Shown here in pieces: positions 1-7,782 of a stretch of 45,819 nt of DNA. This DNA comes from Arthrobacter sp. GTDB lineage: Bacteria > Actinomycetota > Actinomycetes > Actinomycetales > Micrococcaceae. The notes under the pieces were generated by a model that was not told the origin of the DNA, did no database searches, and was given only the letters and a program-made list of their open reading frames with translations. The stretch's first letter is position 1; each line of letters starts with the position of its first letter. The position numbers were made by a program, and so were the translations under genes. The stretch is from NCBI RefSeq assembly GCF_031179985.1, contig NZ_JAPSHJ010000029.1:1-45819 (forward strand), written 5' to 3'.

Positions 1-1141
1 CGTCCGACGCGGGCGGCAGCTGCTCGCCATCCCGGGGTGAGCCGGGAAGTCCTGCTTCCGGCACGTCTCCCGGGGAAGGCCCGGCGTCGGGCGCCACTCC
101 CCCACCACGGAGCAGAGTGTCCGCCGGCGCGCTATGTCCCGGCAATTGCGCTGCAGGCACCTGAGGTGCCGCCCCGCTGGCATTGAGGCCGCCAAACTGC
201 ACTGCCACCGCGATTGCGACGGTCGCAGCAGCAACAGAAGCGGCGCTTGAGCTGAGCAGGGCATGGGAGCGGGCCCAGTCCCAGGTCCGTGCGGCGCCCT
301 GCTGCAGTCCCAGGAGTGCCCCGCCGAAGAGTCCTCCGCCGGCAATCGCGGCTGTGGAAGGGAAGGCCAGCCCGGCAGCGAGCGGGAAGATGATTCCACG
401 CATGCCCGCGCCCACGTCCTGTACCTGCAGGAGCAGACCCAGGCACTTGGAGCACTCATCCAGGTGGTCACGGACCTTTGCTTCGTTCCGGGGACTGAGC
501 CCCTGGCGGGCATAGGCCCCCAGCTTGTCGGTGACTGCCGCGCAGCCGGGATCTTCGGCTGTGGCCGTGATGTGGTGCTGAAGGTAGGACTGCCGCAGCC
601 CTTCCCGTGCACGCACGGCGAGCGCAGATACACCATTGGCGGACAGTCCCAGCAAGGGAGCCACGGCTGCCGGCGACATGCCATCGATTTCGGTGTACCA
701 GAGCACTGCCTGCCAGCGTTCGGGCAACGAACGGAAGGAGTCAGCAACGGTTTTGGACTCAAACGACGTGAGCACGGGATCGGTGCAGTCCGTGGGGTTC
801 TCATAGGCAGTCAGGTCATCGCTGAGGGTCTGCCGGCCGTCTCCAATGTTCTTCCGGGCTGCCAGCCGGGCAATGGACGAAAAGAGGTATGCCCGAAAAA
901 AGGCGTCCGGTCCGGATCCGCTTTGCAGCGCCGCCAGGACGTTTGCGAAACCTTCGGCAGCCAGGTCTTCGGCGTCGGATCCGTTGCGGGCGTAACGGTG
1001 GGCAAGCCCGACGGCGGCCCTGTGGTGCCGCCCGAAGAGCTGACCGTAGGCATCCCCTTCGCCGGCCCGTACCTTGGCAATGAGCTCAGCATCGCTGGGT
1101 TCGGCCGGTTCCGCTCCGGGGGTGGCTTCGCTGAGCATCAT
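1..1141 (-). CDS. ECF-type sigma factor fused to zinc-finger anti-sigma domain and membrane segments (C-terminus outside window)
   Basis: Seen: the minus-strand frame is open from an ATGATG at 1141/1138 (AGGAAG just upstream) to the left edge, 380 codons with no stop. Residues about 20-90 look like sigma region 2 and 145-195 like region 4, including SFRSLPERWQAVLWY and a helix-turn-helix around LGLSANGVSAL. Then comes a zinc anti-sigma motif: a Cys near residue 200, then H226-x3-C230-x2-C233 (HLDECSKC). Two hydrophobic stretches follow (about 242-272 and 286-308) and then a Pro/Gly/Ala-rich tail. Known: ECF sigma factors usually have a separate membrane anti-sigma; actinobacterial groups with the anti-sigma domain on the same chain (ECF52-like) are described. 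Inferred: a membrane-tethered, self-inhibited transcription factor. The C-terminal domain is cut off. Group membership is not proven. Confidence 0.85.
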   Translation of the reverse strand, partial: MMLSEATPGAEPAEPSDAELIAKVRAGEGDAYGQLFGRHHRAAVGLAHRYARNGSDAEDLAAEGFANVLAALQSGSGPDAFFRAYLFSSIARLAARKNIGDGRQTLSDDLTAYENPTDCTDPVLTSFESKTVADSFRSLPERWQAVLWYTEIDGMSPAAVAPLLGLSANGVSALAVRAREGLRQSYLQHHITATAEDPGCAAVTDKLGAYARQGLSPRNEAKVRDHLDECSKCLGLLLQVQDVGAGMRGIIFPLAAGLAFPSTAAIAGGGLFGGALLGLQQGAARTWDWARSHALLSSSAASVAAATVAIAVAVQFGGLNASGAAPQVPAAQLPGHSAPADTLLRGGGVAPDAGPSPGDVPEAGLPGSPRDGEQLPPASD

Positions 1142-1265
1142 TCTTCCTGACAGTCCGTCGTATCCCCTGCCGGACAGGGCAGGGCTCCCAGTTTACGGCC
1201 GGCGAATCAGGTTCCGGGTTGTCCTGGGAAAATGTTCGAAAGTCGCGTCATGACTCCCGGGCTGG

Positions 1266-2183
1266 GTGCTCTTAACCGATGTGACCATTCTTCAGCCCGC
1301 GGCCGGCATCAGGCCAATGGACCCCTTGGATGTGCTGGCGCGCTGGCGCCGCCGCACCATGTCAGCCGACTGGCGGGTCGAGGCCGACTGGCTTTGTGCA
1401 GGAACACGGGCGTTGGCAACCGCTTTTGCCCGCGGGTCCTTCGATCCAGCACGGCCCTCTTCCTACAGCGACCACTTCAGCGGCCAGCCCATGACCGGCC
1501 AAAATACTGCCGGCCAGAACGCGGCCGGCCAGCAAACAGGCAAAGTCTTCAGCCTGGGTTCACTCGGCGCAGGAATCAAAACAGCAGACACGGGCTCGCT
1601 CGAACCCGTCCGGCAGTTGGGGGCGGCCAGGGCTTATGACGGCGTTGGCATCGCCGAAGCACTGGCCGACGTCGGGGCGCTCTTCTCGGCCCATGACCTG
1701 CCCACGCCCATGAACGTGACGGCCGCCTTCGCCGAGGCCTGGGTGGAAGCCTCTTCGCTCCTGAGCGTAGCCATCTCCTGCACCGACCCGGCCAGTGGCC
1801 TCTCCACCTGGCCGCATTTCAGGAACCGGCTCTACGAACTTTATGGCGCCCACGAGGACGTCAGCCGGCGCTTCCTGCTTGCTGTCCTGAGGCACCCGAG
1901 CCATCACGGTGCAGGCCGGCGGTGGGAACTGGAAGCCAGGATCGGCCACATCTGCGCGGACAACTTCACGCGGAGCGGAACCGTTTTGAGCCGGGCCCCC
2001 GACGCCGTCATCGTCCTTTCGGAACGGACCCAGGACGCCTTCGGCCGAATCAACAGCTGTGCCGCGGAACTGAACAGCCTGCTGACCGGGAAGTTCCCGG
2101 GAGCGAAGGTGAGAATCGACGTCGAGCCCTTGCCGGACGATGTCCACGACGTAGCCAGACTCCTGGACAGCCTGCGGCGGTAA
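1266..2183 (+). CDS. Degenerate GGDEF-like protein of unknown function
   Basis: Not assigned to a characterised family. The second half resembles a GGDEF fold in layout: DPASGLSTWPHF (about residues 178-189) sits where diguanylate cyclases have D-x-LTGL-x-NR-x-x-F, and LSRAPDAVIVLSER lies where the GGDEF loop would be. The catalytic GGDEF signature is absent, so cyclic-di-GMP synthesis is unlikely; a binding or scaffold role is a guess. The stretch around residues 75-90 is rich in Gln, Gly and Ala. It is divergent from the sigma/anti-sigma fusion with 124 bp between starts, so shared control is plausible. The start is uncertain: GTG at 1266 gives the longest frame and ATG at 1317 (MDPLDVL) is a good alternative; neither has a clear ribosome binding site. 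Confidence 0.7.
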   Translation: MLLTDVTILQPAAGIRPMDPLDVLARWRRRTMSADWRVEADWLCAGTRALATAFARGSFDPARPSSYSDHFSGQPMTGQNTAGQNAAGQQTGKVFSLGSLGAGIKTADTGSLEPVRQLGAARAYDGVGIAEALADVGALFSAHDLPTPMNVTAAFAEAWVEASSLLSVAISCTDPASGLSTWPHFRNRLYELYGAHEDVSRRFLLAVLRHPSHHGAGRRWELEARIGHICADNFTRSGTVLSRAPDAVIVLSERTQDAFGRINSCAAELNSLLTGKFPGAKVRIDVEPLPDDVHDVARLLDSLRR

Positions 2184-2197
2184 CCGCGTAAAGAACT

Positions 2198-2276
2198 GCT
2201 TTGCCTGGCCCGCTGGGGGTGTCAGGCAAAGCCGTACCACCGAGGGAGGTCTCCTGCTCATTGCAGGAGGCCTCCC
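2198..2276 (+). terminator. Two consecutive hairpins after the GGDEF-like gene
   Basis: A perfect 10-bp inverted repeat (GCTTTGCCTG at 2198-2207 with CAGGCAAAGC at 2223-2232) is followed by a 14-bp arm (2244-2257) pairing with 2263-2276 around a 5-base loop, with one G-U pair, then TTGT. The hairpins lie between convergent genes, so they could end transcription in either direction. There is no long T run. Confidence 0.65.
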
Positions 2277-2418
2277 TTGTATCAATCCATCAATCCACGA
2301 CCTATCGGCGGTGCCGCTCTCCCCGGTGACCGCCCGTGACGGTTCGGGGATCGTTTTCTGCTTCATCCACGACACGTCACAGGGCGCGCCAAGTGGTTTT
2401 TTGCAAAGCAGCTAGCTT

Positions 2419-2458
2419 TCCCGGGAGCGCCCTGGTCCGCGAGCGCAGTCTCCCGAAA
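2419..2458 (-). terminator. Possible terminator of the first fprA gene
   Basis: Just past the stop codon at 2461, GGGAG (2423-2427) pairs with CTCCC (2450-2454), and GCGC pairs inside the loop. The stem is short and interrupted and no T run follows on the minus strand, so this is weak support. Confidence 0.3.
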
Positions 2459-2460
2459 CC

Positions 2461-3909
2461 TCAGTCCTCTGGTCCGCGTGAAATCTCAATCATTTCCTCA
2501 CGAGGAACCACCTTGACGCGCTCACGAACGATTCCGGAGTCAGTCCTGCCGGACCAGGTGACGCCGAGTTTCAACTCGTGGGCGTCCAGCCGGTTCCAGC
2601 CTTCCCAGGTGGTGTACCGGATACCCCGTTGCTCCAGCAGTTCGATGATGGCCTGCGGATCAGGGTTCTTCGCGGGAGGAAGCGTCAGCCGGTCTTCCAG
2701 CAGGAAGCCGATGGTTTCCAACGCATCGCCCTTGGTATGGCCGATCAGCCCCACCGGTCCGCGCTTGATCCAACCGGTGGTATAGATCCCGGGGACTGGC
2801 TCGCCGTATTCGTCCAGCACGCGGCCCCCTTCATTCGGGATCACCCCGTACTTTGCGTCGTACTCGAGTTCGTCCAGGGGGGAACCGTGGTAGCCGATGG
2901 CGCGGTAGACAGCCTGGACGGGGTAGTCGATGAACTCGCCGGTTCCCTTGACATGGCCTGTCCCGTCGAGCTGCATCCGCTCGAACTTGATGCCGGCCAC
3001 TTTGCCGTTACCGGCGTCGCTATCGCTTGCATATATTTCGACCGGGCTGTGCAGGAAGTGCAGGTGCAAGCGCCGCGACGACGGAACATCCGCCTGGGCG
3101 TGCTCCTCCGCCAGCCAATTGGTCATGGTGTTGACCATCGTCTTGATCTGGTTGTTGCTGCGGATGGCTTCCTCAGAGGCTTCGTCAAACTCGAAGTCCT
3201 CGGGATACAGCACTATGTCCACGTCCCTGGCGTGGCTGAGTTCGCGCAGCTCCAACGGAGTGAATTTCACCTGTGCCGGACCACGGCGGCCGAACACATG
3301 CACGTCGGTGACGGGTGAATTCTTCAGCGCCCGGTAGACGTTGTCCGGGATTTCCGTCGTCAGCAGTTCCTCCGCGTGCTTGACAAGCATGCGTGCGACA
3401 TCGAGCGCCACGTTTCCGTTGCCTATGACGGCAATTTCTTTTGCGTCCAGCGGCCAGTCCCTGGGTACGTCCGGGTGTCCGTCGTACCAGGACACAAAAT
3501 CCGCGCCGCCAAAGGATCCCTCAAGTTCGACACCGGGAACGTCCAGCTCAGCGTCTTTGATGGCGCCGGTGGAGAAGATCACGGCGTCGTAGAAGGCCCG
3601 GATATCGTGAAGGGTGAGGTCCCGGCCGTAAGTCACGTTGCCAAGGAACCGGATATCGCCTCGATCCAACACTTTGTGCAGGGCGTTAACGATTCCCTTG
3701 ATCCGAGGGTGGTCCGGAGCCACGCCGTAACGGATCAGGCCGTAAGGAGCCGGATGGGCCTCAAAGAGATCGATGCTGACTTCGAAATCCCCGTCCTTGA
3801 CCTCGTTGGACTTGGTGAGAATGTCGGCAGCGTAGACCCCTGCCGGCCCCGCGCCGATGATTGCAACGCGGAGGGGGCGTTTGGCCGTTGTTTCTGCCGA
3901 ACTGGTCAC
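2461..3909 (-). CDS. fprA: FprA-type ferredoxin/adrenodoxin-NADP+ reductase, copy 1
   Basis: A 482-residue FAD enzyme that moves electrons between NADPH and ferredoxin in the cytoplasm. Seen: N-terminal FAD-binding motif IIGAGPAGVYAAD (about residues 16-28), the family stretch APYGLIRYGVAPDHPRIKG (about 52-70), an NADP-binding VIGNGNVALDVARML (about 161-175), and C-terminal TGWIKRGPVGLIGHTKGDA. Known: this is the mycobacterial FprA/adrenodoxin reductase family and the length is typical. The GTG start at 3909 follows AAGGGG at a usable distance. A close paralogue lies at 20007-21473. This copy stands alone: the next gene upstream (topoisomerase IB, same strand) is 72 bp away and no ferredoxin gene is present in the window, so its partner cannot be told from here. 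Confidence 0.93.
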   Translation of the reverse strand: MTSSAETTAKRPLRVAIIGAGPAGVYAADILTKSNEVKDGDFEVSIDLFEAHPAPYGLIRYGVAPDHPRIKGIVNALHKVLDRGDIRFLGNVTYGRDLTLHDIRAFYDAVIFSTGAIKDAELDVPGVELEGSFGGADFVSWYDGHPDVPRDWPLDAKEIAVIGNGNVALDVARMLVKHAEELLTTEIPDNVYRALKNSPVTDVHVFGRRGPAQVKFTPLELRELSHARDVDIVLYPEDFEFDEASEEAIRSNNQIKTMVNTMTNWLAEEHAQADVPSSRRLHLHFLHSPVEIYASDSDAGNGKVAGIKFERMQLDGTGHVKGTGEFIDYPVQAVYRAIGYHGSPLDELEYDAKYGVIPNEGGRVLDEYGEPVPGIYTTGWIKRGPVGLIGHTKGDALETIGFLLEDRLTLPPAKNPDPQAIIELLEQRGIRYTTWEGWNRLDAHELKLGVTWSGRTDSGIVRERVKVVPREEMIEISRGPED

Positions 3910-3981
3910 GGGACCCCTTCTGAGACTGGAGGCTGCGCGAGCTCATGCAGCGCACAGTATCCAATTCTAGTGGCCTGTCCG

Positions 3982-4980
3982 TCAGCCGGCGTTCTGGATG
4001 GGGACGACCTGCCCCTCGCGGTAAAGGAGCGCCCGAAGCTCAGCTTCCGCGGAATCCAGGCGCCTGGGATCAATCGTCTCGCCGGCCGCGAAATGATCCA
4101 GCAAGCGCGGATCAACGTAACTCTTCCGCGCAATAGAAGGCGTATTCCCAAGGACGGCAGCGGCCTCCCTCATGGCCTGGCTGATGGCAGCTTTCCGGGC
4201 GGCCACTGATCTTTGTGGTCCGCTCCGGGCCAGGCTGACGGCGGCAGCAACAGTTCCGCGCAGGGTCCGAAAGTCTTTCGCGGTGAAGTCTGAACCCGTT
4301 CGTTCCTTCACATAGGCGTTGATGTCGGCGCTGGTCACGGGATGCCACCTTCTGCGTTCCCGGTAGGCGAGCAGGCGGGCGTTGCCGCCTCGTTTCTTCA
4401 GGACGCGCATCAGGGCGGCCAGGTCCGGATCAATGATTTCCGATTCCCAGGTCTTCCCGCTCTTGGCAGGAAAGCTGAGCAGCAAAGTGTCTTTCCGCAC
4501 CTTTACATGGGCGCAGAGCAGGGTGGCCAGTCCATGGCTGCCATTTTCGTTGGTGTACTTTTCCGAGCCCACCCGTAACGATCCGCTGTCCAGCATCCTG
4601 AACCCCGCCGCCAGCACACGTTCGCGGGACAACCCTTCGGAGCGCAAGTCTATGGTCACGCGCCGCCGTGCGGACGGCAGGGACTCCGCAAGCTGCAGGG
4701 CGCGATCGAACTTCACCCGGTCCTTACGTTCGCGCCATTCGGGATGGTAGATGTACTGGCGCCGGCCTACAGCATCCAGACCGGTTGCCTGGATATGCCC
4801 GTTATCGAAGGGCGAAATCCACACGTCGGTCCAGGCTGGCGGAATCCCGATGCTCTCCAGCCGCTCACGGACAGGGCCCGGTGGCACCGTGGTGCCATTC
4901 AGGTCCCTGTAGCTGAAGCCTTTTCCGGCAGCCACCCTGCGGTAGCCCCGGCCCGAGGCGTTGCTCCGCCGGAGCCTCAT
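3982..4980 (-). CDS. DNA topoisomerase IB (poxvirus/eukaryote-like)
   Basis: Relaxes supercoiled DNA through a transient 3'-phosphotyrosine nick without ATP. The 332-residue length fits bacterial TopIB. Seen: N-terminal substrate-binding part with IQATGLDAVGRRQYIYHPEW (about 63-82), then a tyrosine-recombinase-like catalytic domain with candidate catalytic residues R136 (SLRVGSEKY), K173 (FPAKSGK), R238 (TAKDFRTLRGT) and the nucleophile Y288 (RKSYVDP). Asn279 in LGNTPS occupies the place where the poxvirus enzyme has His; bacterial members commonly show Asn there. The ATG at 4980 follows CAGGAAAG at about 10 bases. Such enzymes are scattered among bacteria and are not essential. A palindrome shared with 17439-17460 lies in the promoter region upstream. 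Confidence 0.93.
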   Translation of the reverse strand: MRLRRSNASGRGYRRVAAGKGFSYRDLNGTTVPPGPVRERLESIGIPPAWTDVWISPFDNGHIQATGLDAVGRRQYIYHPEWRERKDRVKFDRALQLAESLPSARRRVTIDLRSEGLSRERVLAAGFRMLDSGSLRVGSEKYTNENGSHGLATLLCAHVKVRKDTLLLSFPAKSGKTWESEIIDPDLAALMRVLKKRGGNARLLAYRERRRWHPVTSADINAYVKERTGSDFTAKDFRTLRGTVAAAVSLARSGPQRSVAARKAAISQAMREAAAVLGNTPSIARKSYVDPRLLDHFAAGETIDPRRLDSAEAELRALLYREGQVVPIQNAG

Positions 4981-5012
4981 GGAATGCTTTCCTGCCCATG
5001 CATCATGATCAC

Positions 5013-5033
5013 AATGGTAAGCCTACTGACTAA
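5013..5033. promoter_or_regulatory. Regulatory palindrome shared with 17439-17460, between topoisomerase IB and rarD
   Basis: ATGGTAAGCCTACTGACTA (5013-5031) matches ATGGTAAGCACACTTACTA at 17440-17458 in 16 of 19 positions. The core is an inverted repeat, GTAAG-4-CTGAC here and GTAAG-4-CTTAC there. It lies in the divergent promoter region and would overlap the -35 of a rarD promoter with -10 TAGGAT at 5053-5058. A protein-binding site is inferred; the factor is unknown. Confidence 0.5.
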
Positions 5034-5114
5034 CTTCGGAATCCAGGCAAGTTAGGATTGCCGGCTTTTCTCTGTTGGCGGAATACTGGCCGGAGCTGTG
5101 ATGTTCTTGACTTT

Positions 5115-6176
5115 GTGCCTACACCTCACGGATCTTCCTCTGCCAGCGTTGCCAGCTCTGACCCCGTGTCCGGCCCTTCAATGGAGTCTGGATCGTCAAT
5201 GGAATCCCGTTCAGGAGCCCCCTCAGCCTCGCCAGCAGGACAAAAGCCAGGCCTGAAGGCGGTGGACAAGGACACGACGGCGGGGATTCTGTTCGGCATT
5301 GGCGCCTACGGCCTCTGGGGGCTGCTTCCCATCTACTTCTTCGTGCTGCAACCGGCCGGAGCCGTGGAGATTGTGGCCAACCGGGTGGTGTGGTCTCTGA
5401 TCTTTTGCGCGCTTCTGATTACTGTCACCCGTTCCTGGCATGGGCTCATAAGCGCCTTCAAGAACCGCTCAGTTTTTGGAACCCTTGGCATAGCCGCGGG
5501 CCTCATCGCCGTGAACTGGCTGACGTACACCTTTGGTGTAACCACAGGCCAGGCGGTTGAGGCGTCGCTTGGCTACTTCATCAACCCCATCGTCTCGGTC
5601 CTGCTGGGCGTGTTTGTGCTGAAGGAAACGCTGCGCCCCCTGCAGTGGGCCGCCGTCGGAATCGGTTTTGTGGCCGTGGTGGTCCTGACAATCTCCTACG
5701 GCAAGCTTCCTTGGATCGCCCTCACGCTGGCCGTCAGTTTCGGTTTGTACGGCTTCGTAAAAAAGCGTGTGGGTCCGAGGGCTGATGCCATCACCAGCCT
5801 CACCGTCGAGACTATTGTGCTGGCACCACTCGCGGCAGCCACCATGGTTTTCCTTGCCTTCACCAACACCGCCACCCTGACCAATAACGGGGCTACCCAC
5901 TTCTGGCTGCTGCTGTCCTCCGGCATTATCACTGCCGTTCCCTTGGTGTTCTTCGGCGCCTCCGCCCGGCGGCTGCCCATGACCAGCATCGGCCTGCTGC
6001 AGTACTTCGCTCCGGTTCTGCAGTTCGTCATAGCCCTCGCGGTGTTCCAGGAGGCCATGACCACCGGACGGTGGATCGGGTTCGGCGTCGTCTGGCTCGC
6101 ACTCCTGGTACTCACAGTGGACATGCTGATTTACGCACGGAGGAACTCAGTGGCGCGGAAGCTGGCGCACGCCTAA
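5115..6176 (+). CDS. rarD: RarD-type EamA family permease
   Basis: A cytoplasmic membrane protein of the drug/metabolite transporter superfamily with about ten hydrophobic helices in two EamA repeats. Seen: GIGAYGLWGLLPIYFF at the first helix, NWLTYTFGV, QAVEASLGYFINPIVSVLLG, and near the end SIGLLQYFAPVLQFVIA, all characteristic of RarD. Its substrate is not established; the name comes from a chloramphenicol-sensitive mutant. The start is uncertain: the frame opens at TTG 5058, but a likely -10 (TAGGAT, 5053-5058) places the RNA start after that codon, leaving GTG 5115 or ATG 5181. Either start leaves a Ser-rich, non-membrane N-terminal segment before the first helix. It is convergent with gabT. 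Confidence 0.88.
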   Translation: MPTPHGSSSASVASSDPVSGPSMESGSSMESRSGAPSASPAGQKPGLKAVDKDTTAGILFGIGAYGLWGLLPIYFFVLQPAGAVEIVANRVVWSLIFCALLITVTRSWHGLISAFKNRSVFGTLGIAAGLIAVNWLTYTFGVTTGQAVEASLGYFINPIVSVLLGVFVLKETLRPLQWAAVGIGFVAVVVLTISYGKLPWIALTLAVSFGLYGFVKKRVGPRADAITSLTVETIVLAPLAAATMVFLAFTNTATLTNNGATHFWLLLSSGIITAVPLVFFGASARRLPMTSIGLLQYFAPVLQFVIALAVFQEAMTTGRWIGFGVVWLALLVLTVDMLIYARRNSVARKLAHA

Positions 6177-6184
6177 AAAGACAA

Positions 6185-6247
6185 GCGCGAACCGGCAGTT
6201 GATGCCCTCAAAATCGTGATTGGAGGGCATTTGCTGCCAGTTCGCGC
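6185..6247. terminator. Bidirectional terminator between rarD and gabT
   Basis: A 25-base arm at 6185-6209 pairs with 6223-6247 over almost its full length (GCGCGAAC, GGCAG and ATGCCCTC blocks match, with a few mismatches) around a 13-base loop. It sits between convergent genes and is preceded by AAAAAG, which gives a T-rich end for the minus-strand transcript. Confidence 0.8.
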
Positions 6248-6271
6248 GTTGCAGTGCGGTCGAAGAAACCT

Positions 6272-7627
6272 TTAAGCGTGGGCTTTGATTGCCGCTGCCA
6301 GCACAGACAAGCCATCCAGCAGCAGCTCGTCGGTGATGACCAGGGGCGGCAGCAACCGGATCACGTTTCCGTAGGTTCCACAGGTGAGGATGATGACGCC
6401 TTCCATGAGGCACGCTGCAGCCACGGCCTTGGTCAGCTCCGGGTTCGGTTCCTTGGATCCGGCCTGCACCAGCTCGATGGCCAGCATGGCGCCCCGGCCA
6501 CGGATGTCGCCGATGACAGAGACTTCCTCAGCAAGTTCGCGCAGTTTGCCCGTGGACAGCTCTTCGATGTGCTTGGCCCGGGCGTTGAGGTCGTATTCTT
6601 CCATGGAGCCGATGGACGCGAGTGCCGCGGCGCACGCTACCGGGTTGCCGCCGTAGGTGCCGCCCAGACCGCCCGGGTGGACGGCGTCGAGCAGGTCCGC
6701 GCGGCCGGTGATGGCCGAGAGCGGCATGCCGCCTGCAATGCCCTTGGCCATGGTGATGATGTCCGGAACAACGCCCTCGTGGTTGACCGCGAACCATTCA
6801 CCCGTGCGGCAGAAGCCGGACTGGACCTCGTCGGCGATGAACACAATGCCCTTGTCCTTGGCCCACGCCGAGAGTGCGGGCAGGAAGCCGTCGGCCGGAA
6901 CGATGAAGCCGCCTTCGCCCTGGATCGGCTCGATGATGATCGCAGCGACCTGATCGCCGCCGATCTGCTTCTCGATCATGGTGATGGCGCGCTTGGCGGC
7001 CTCGGCGCCGGTGATCGAGGGGTTCTCCTCGCGGAAGGGGTAGCTCATGGGCATGCGGTAGACCTCAGGCGCGAACGGGCCGAAGTTCGTTTTGTACGGC
7101 ATCGCCTTCGCGGTCAGTGCCATGGTCAGGTTGGTGCGGCCGTGGTAGGCGTGGTCAAAGGCGACGACAGCGTCCCGGCCGGTTGCCAGGCGAGCAACCT
7201 TGACGGCGTTTTCCACTGCTTCGGCACCCGAGTTGAACAGGACCGTGCGCTTTTCATGGTCGCCGGGGGTGAGGCGGTTGAGCTGCTCGGCGACCGCAAC
7301 GTAGCCCTCGTAGGGGGTGACCATAAAGCATGTGTGGGTGAAGTGCTCCACGGCTTCCTTCACGGCACCGACGACGGCGGGATCGGAGGCTCCCACGCTG
7401 GTCACGGCGATGCCTGAGCCAAGATCGATGAAGGAGTTTCCGTCGACGTCATGGATGATGCCGCCGTCGGCGTCCGCCACGTAAACAGGTACGGCGGAGG
7501 CGACGCCGGCAGCCACTACTGCCTTTCGGCGTTCGGTCAGTGCCAGGGACTTGGGGCCGGGGAAGTCTGCCTGGACGCGGCGCTTCTGCTCGAGACGGTA
7601 GGTGATTTCACTTGCTGTGGCGGTCAT
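6272..7627 (-). CDS. gabT: 4-aminobutyrate aminotransferase
   Basis: A PLP-dependent class III aminotransferase that converts GABA plus 2-oxoglutarate to succinate semialdehyde and glutamate. Seen: GSGIAVTSVGASDP (about 70-83), FNSGAEAVENAVKVAR (about 131-146), DHAYHGRTNLTMALT (about 158-172), FIADEVQSGFCRTG (about 263-276) and the PLP lysine K295 in ITMAKGIAGGMPLSA. Length 451 is normal. The frame opens 10 codons earlier, but AAGGA lies at a good distance before ATG 7627 (MTATASEITYRL), so that start is chosen. It follows the aldehyde dehydrogenase gene on the same strand, separated by 155 bp that hold a duplicated repeat; the pair probably forms an operon for putrescine/GABA use under the divergent PucR-type regulator. 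Confidence 0.95.
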   Translation of the reverse strand: MTATASEITYRLEQKRRVQADFPGPKSLALTERRKAVVAAGVASAVPVYVADADGGIIHDVDGNSFIDLGSGIAVTSVGASDPAVVGAVKEAVEHFTHTCFMVTPYEGYVAVAEQLNRLTPGDHEKRTVLFNSGAEAVENAVKVARLATGRDAVVAFDHAYHGRTNLTMALTAKAMPYKTNFGPFAPEVYRMPMSYPFREENPSITGAEAAKRAITMIEKQIGGDQVAAIIIEPIQGEGGFIVPADGFLPALSAWAKDKGIVFIADEVQSGFCRTGEWFAVNHEGVVPDIITMAKGIAGGMPLSAITGRADLLDAVHPGGLGGTYGGNPVACAAALASIGSMEEYDLNARAKHIEELSTGKLRELAEEVSVIGDIRGRGAMLAIELVQAGSKEPNPELTKAVAAACLMEGVIILTCGTYGNVIRLLPPLVITDELLLDGLSVLAAAIKAHA

Positions 7628-7648
7628 TGAGTTTCCTTCTTCACAGGT

Positions 7649-7778
7649 TGGGGCCACGCCGGCAGGGTTCCCTGGCCGAAGCGAAGCGAGGTTAGGGTGC
7701 CGGTGACGGGACCGGCGAACGTGGGGCCACGCCGGCAGGGTTCCCTGGCCGAAGCGAAGCGAGGTTAGGGTGCCGGTG
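7649..7778. repeat. Duplicated 57-bp hairpin repeat between the GABA genes
   Basis: 7649-7705 and 7722-7778 are identical over 57 bp (period 73), beginning TGGGGCCACGCC and ending TTAGGGTGCCGGTG. Within each copy CGCCGGCA can pair with TGCCGGTG, and CCCT with AGGG, so each could form a stem-loop in the mRNA. The block fills the space between the aldehyde dehydrogenase stop and the gabT ribosome binding site. Exact identity suggests a recent duplication. Confidence 0.9.
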
Positions 7779-7782
7779 GGGA

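Noticed and set aside
6254..7417. 387-codon plus-strand open frame opposite gabT
   Set aside because: It is the antisense of a gene with full aminotransferase motifs; high GC bias keeps the opposite frame open. The protein is low-complexity and resembles no family.
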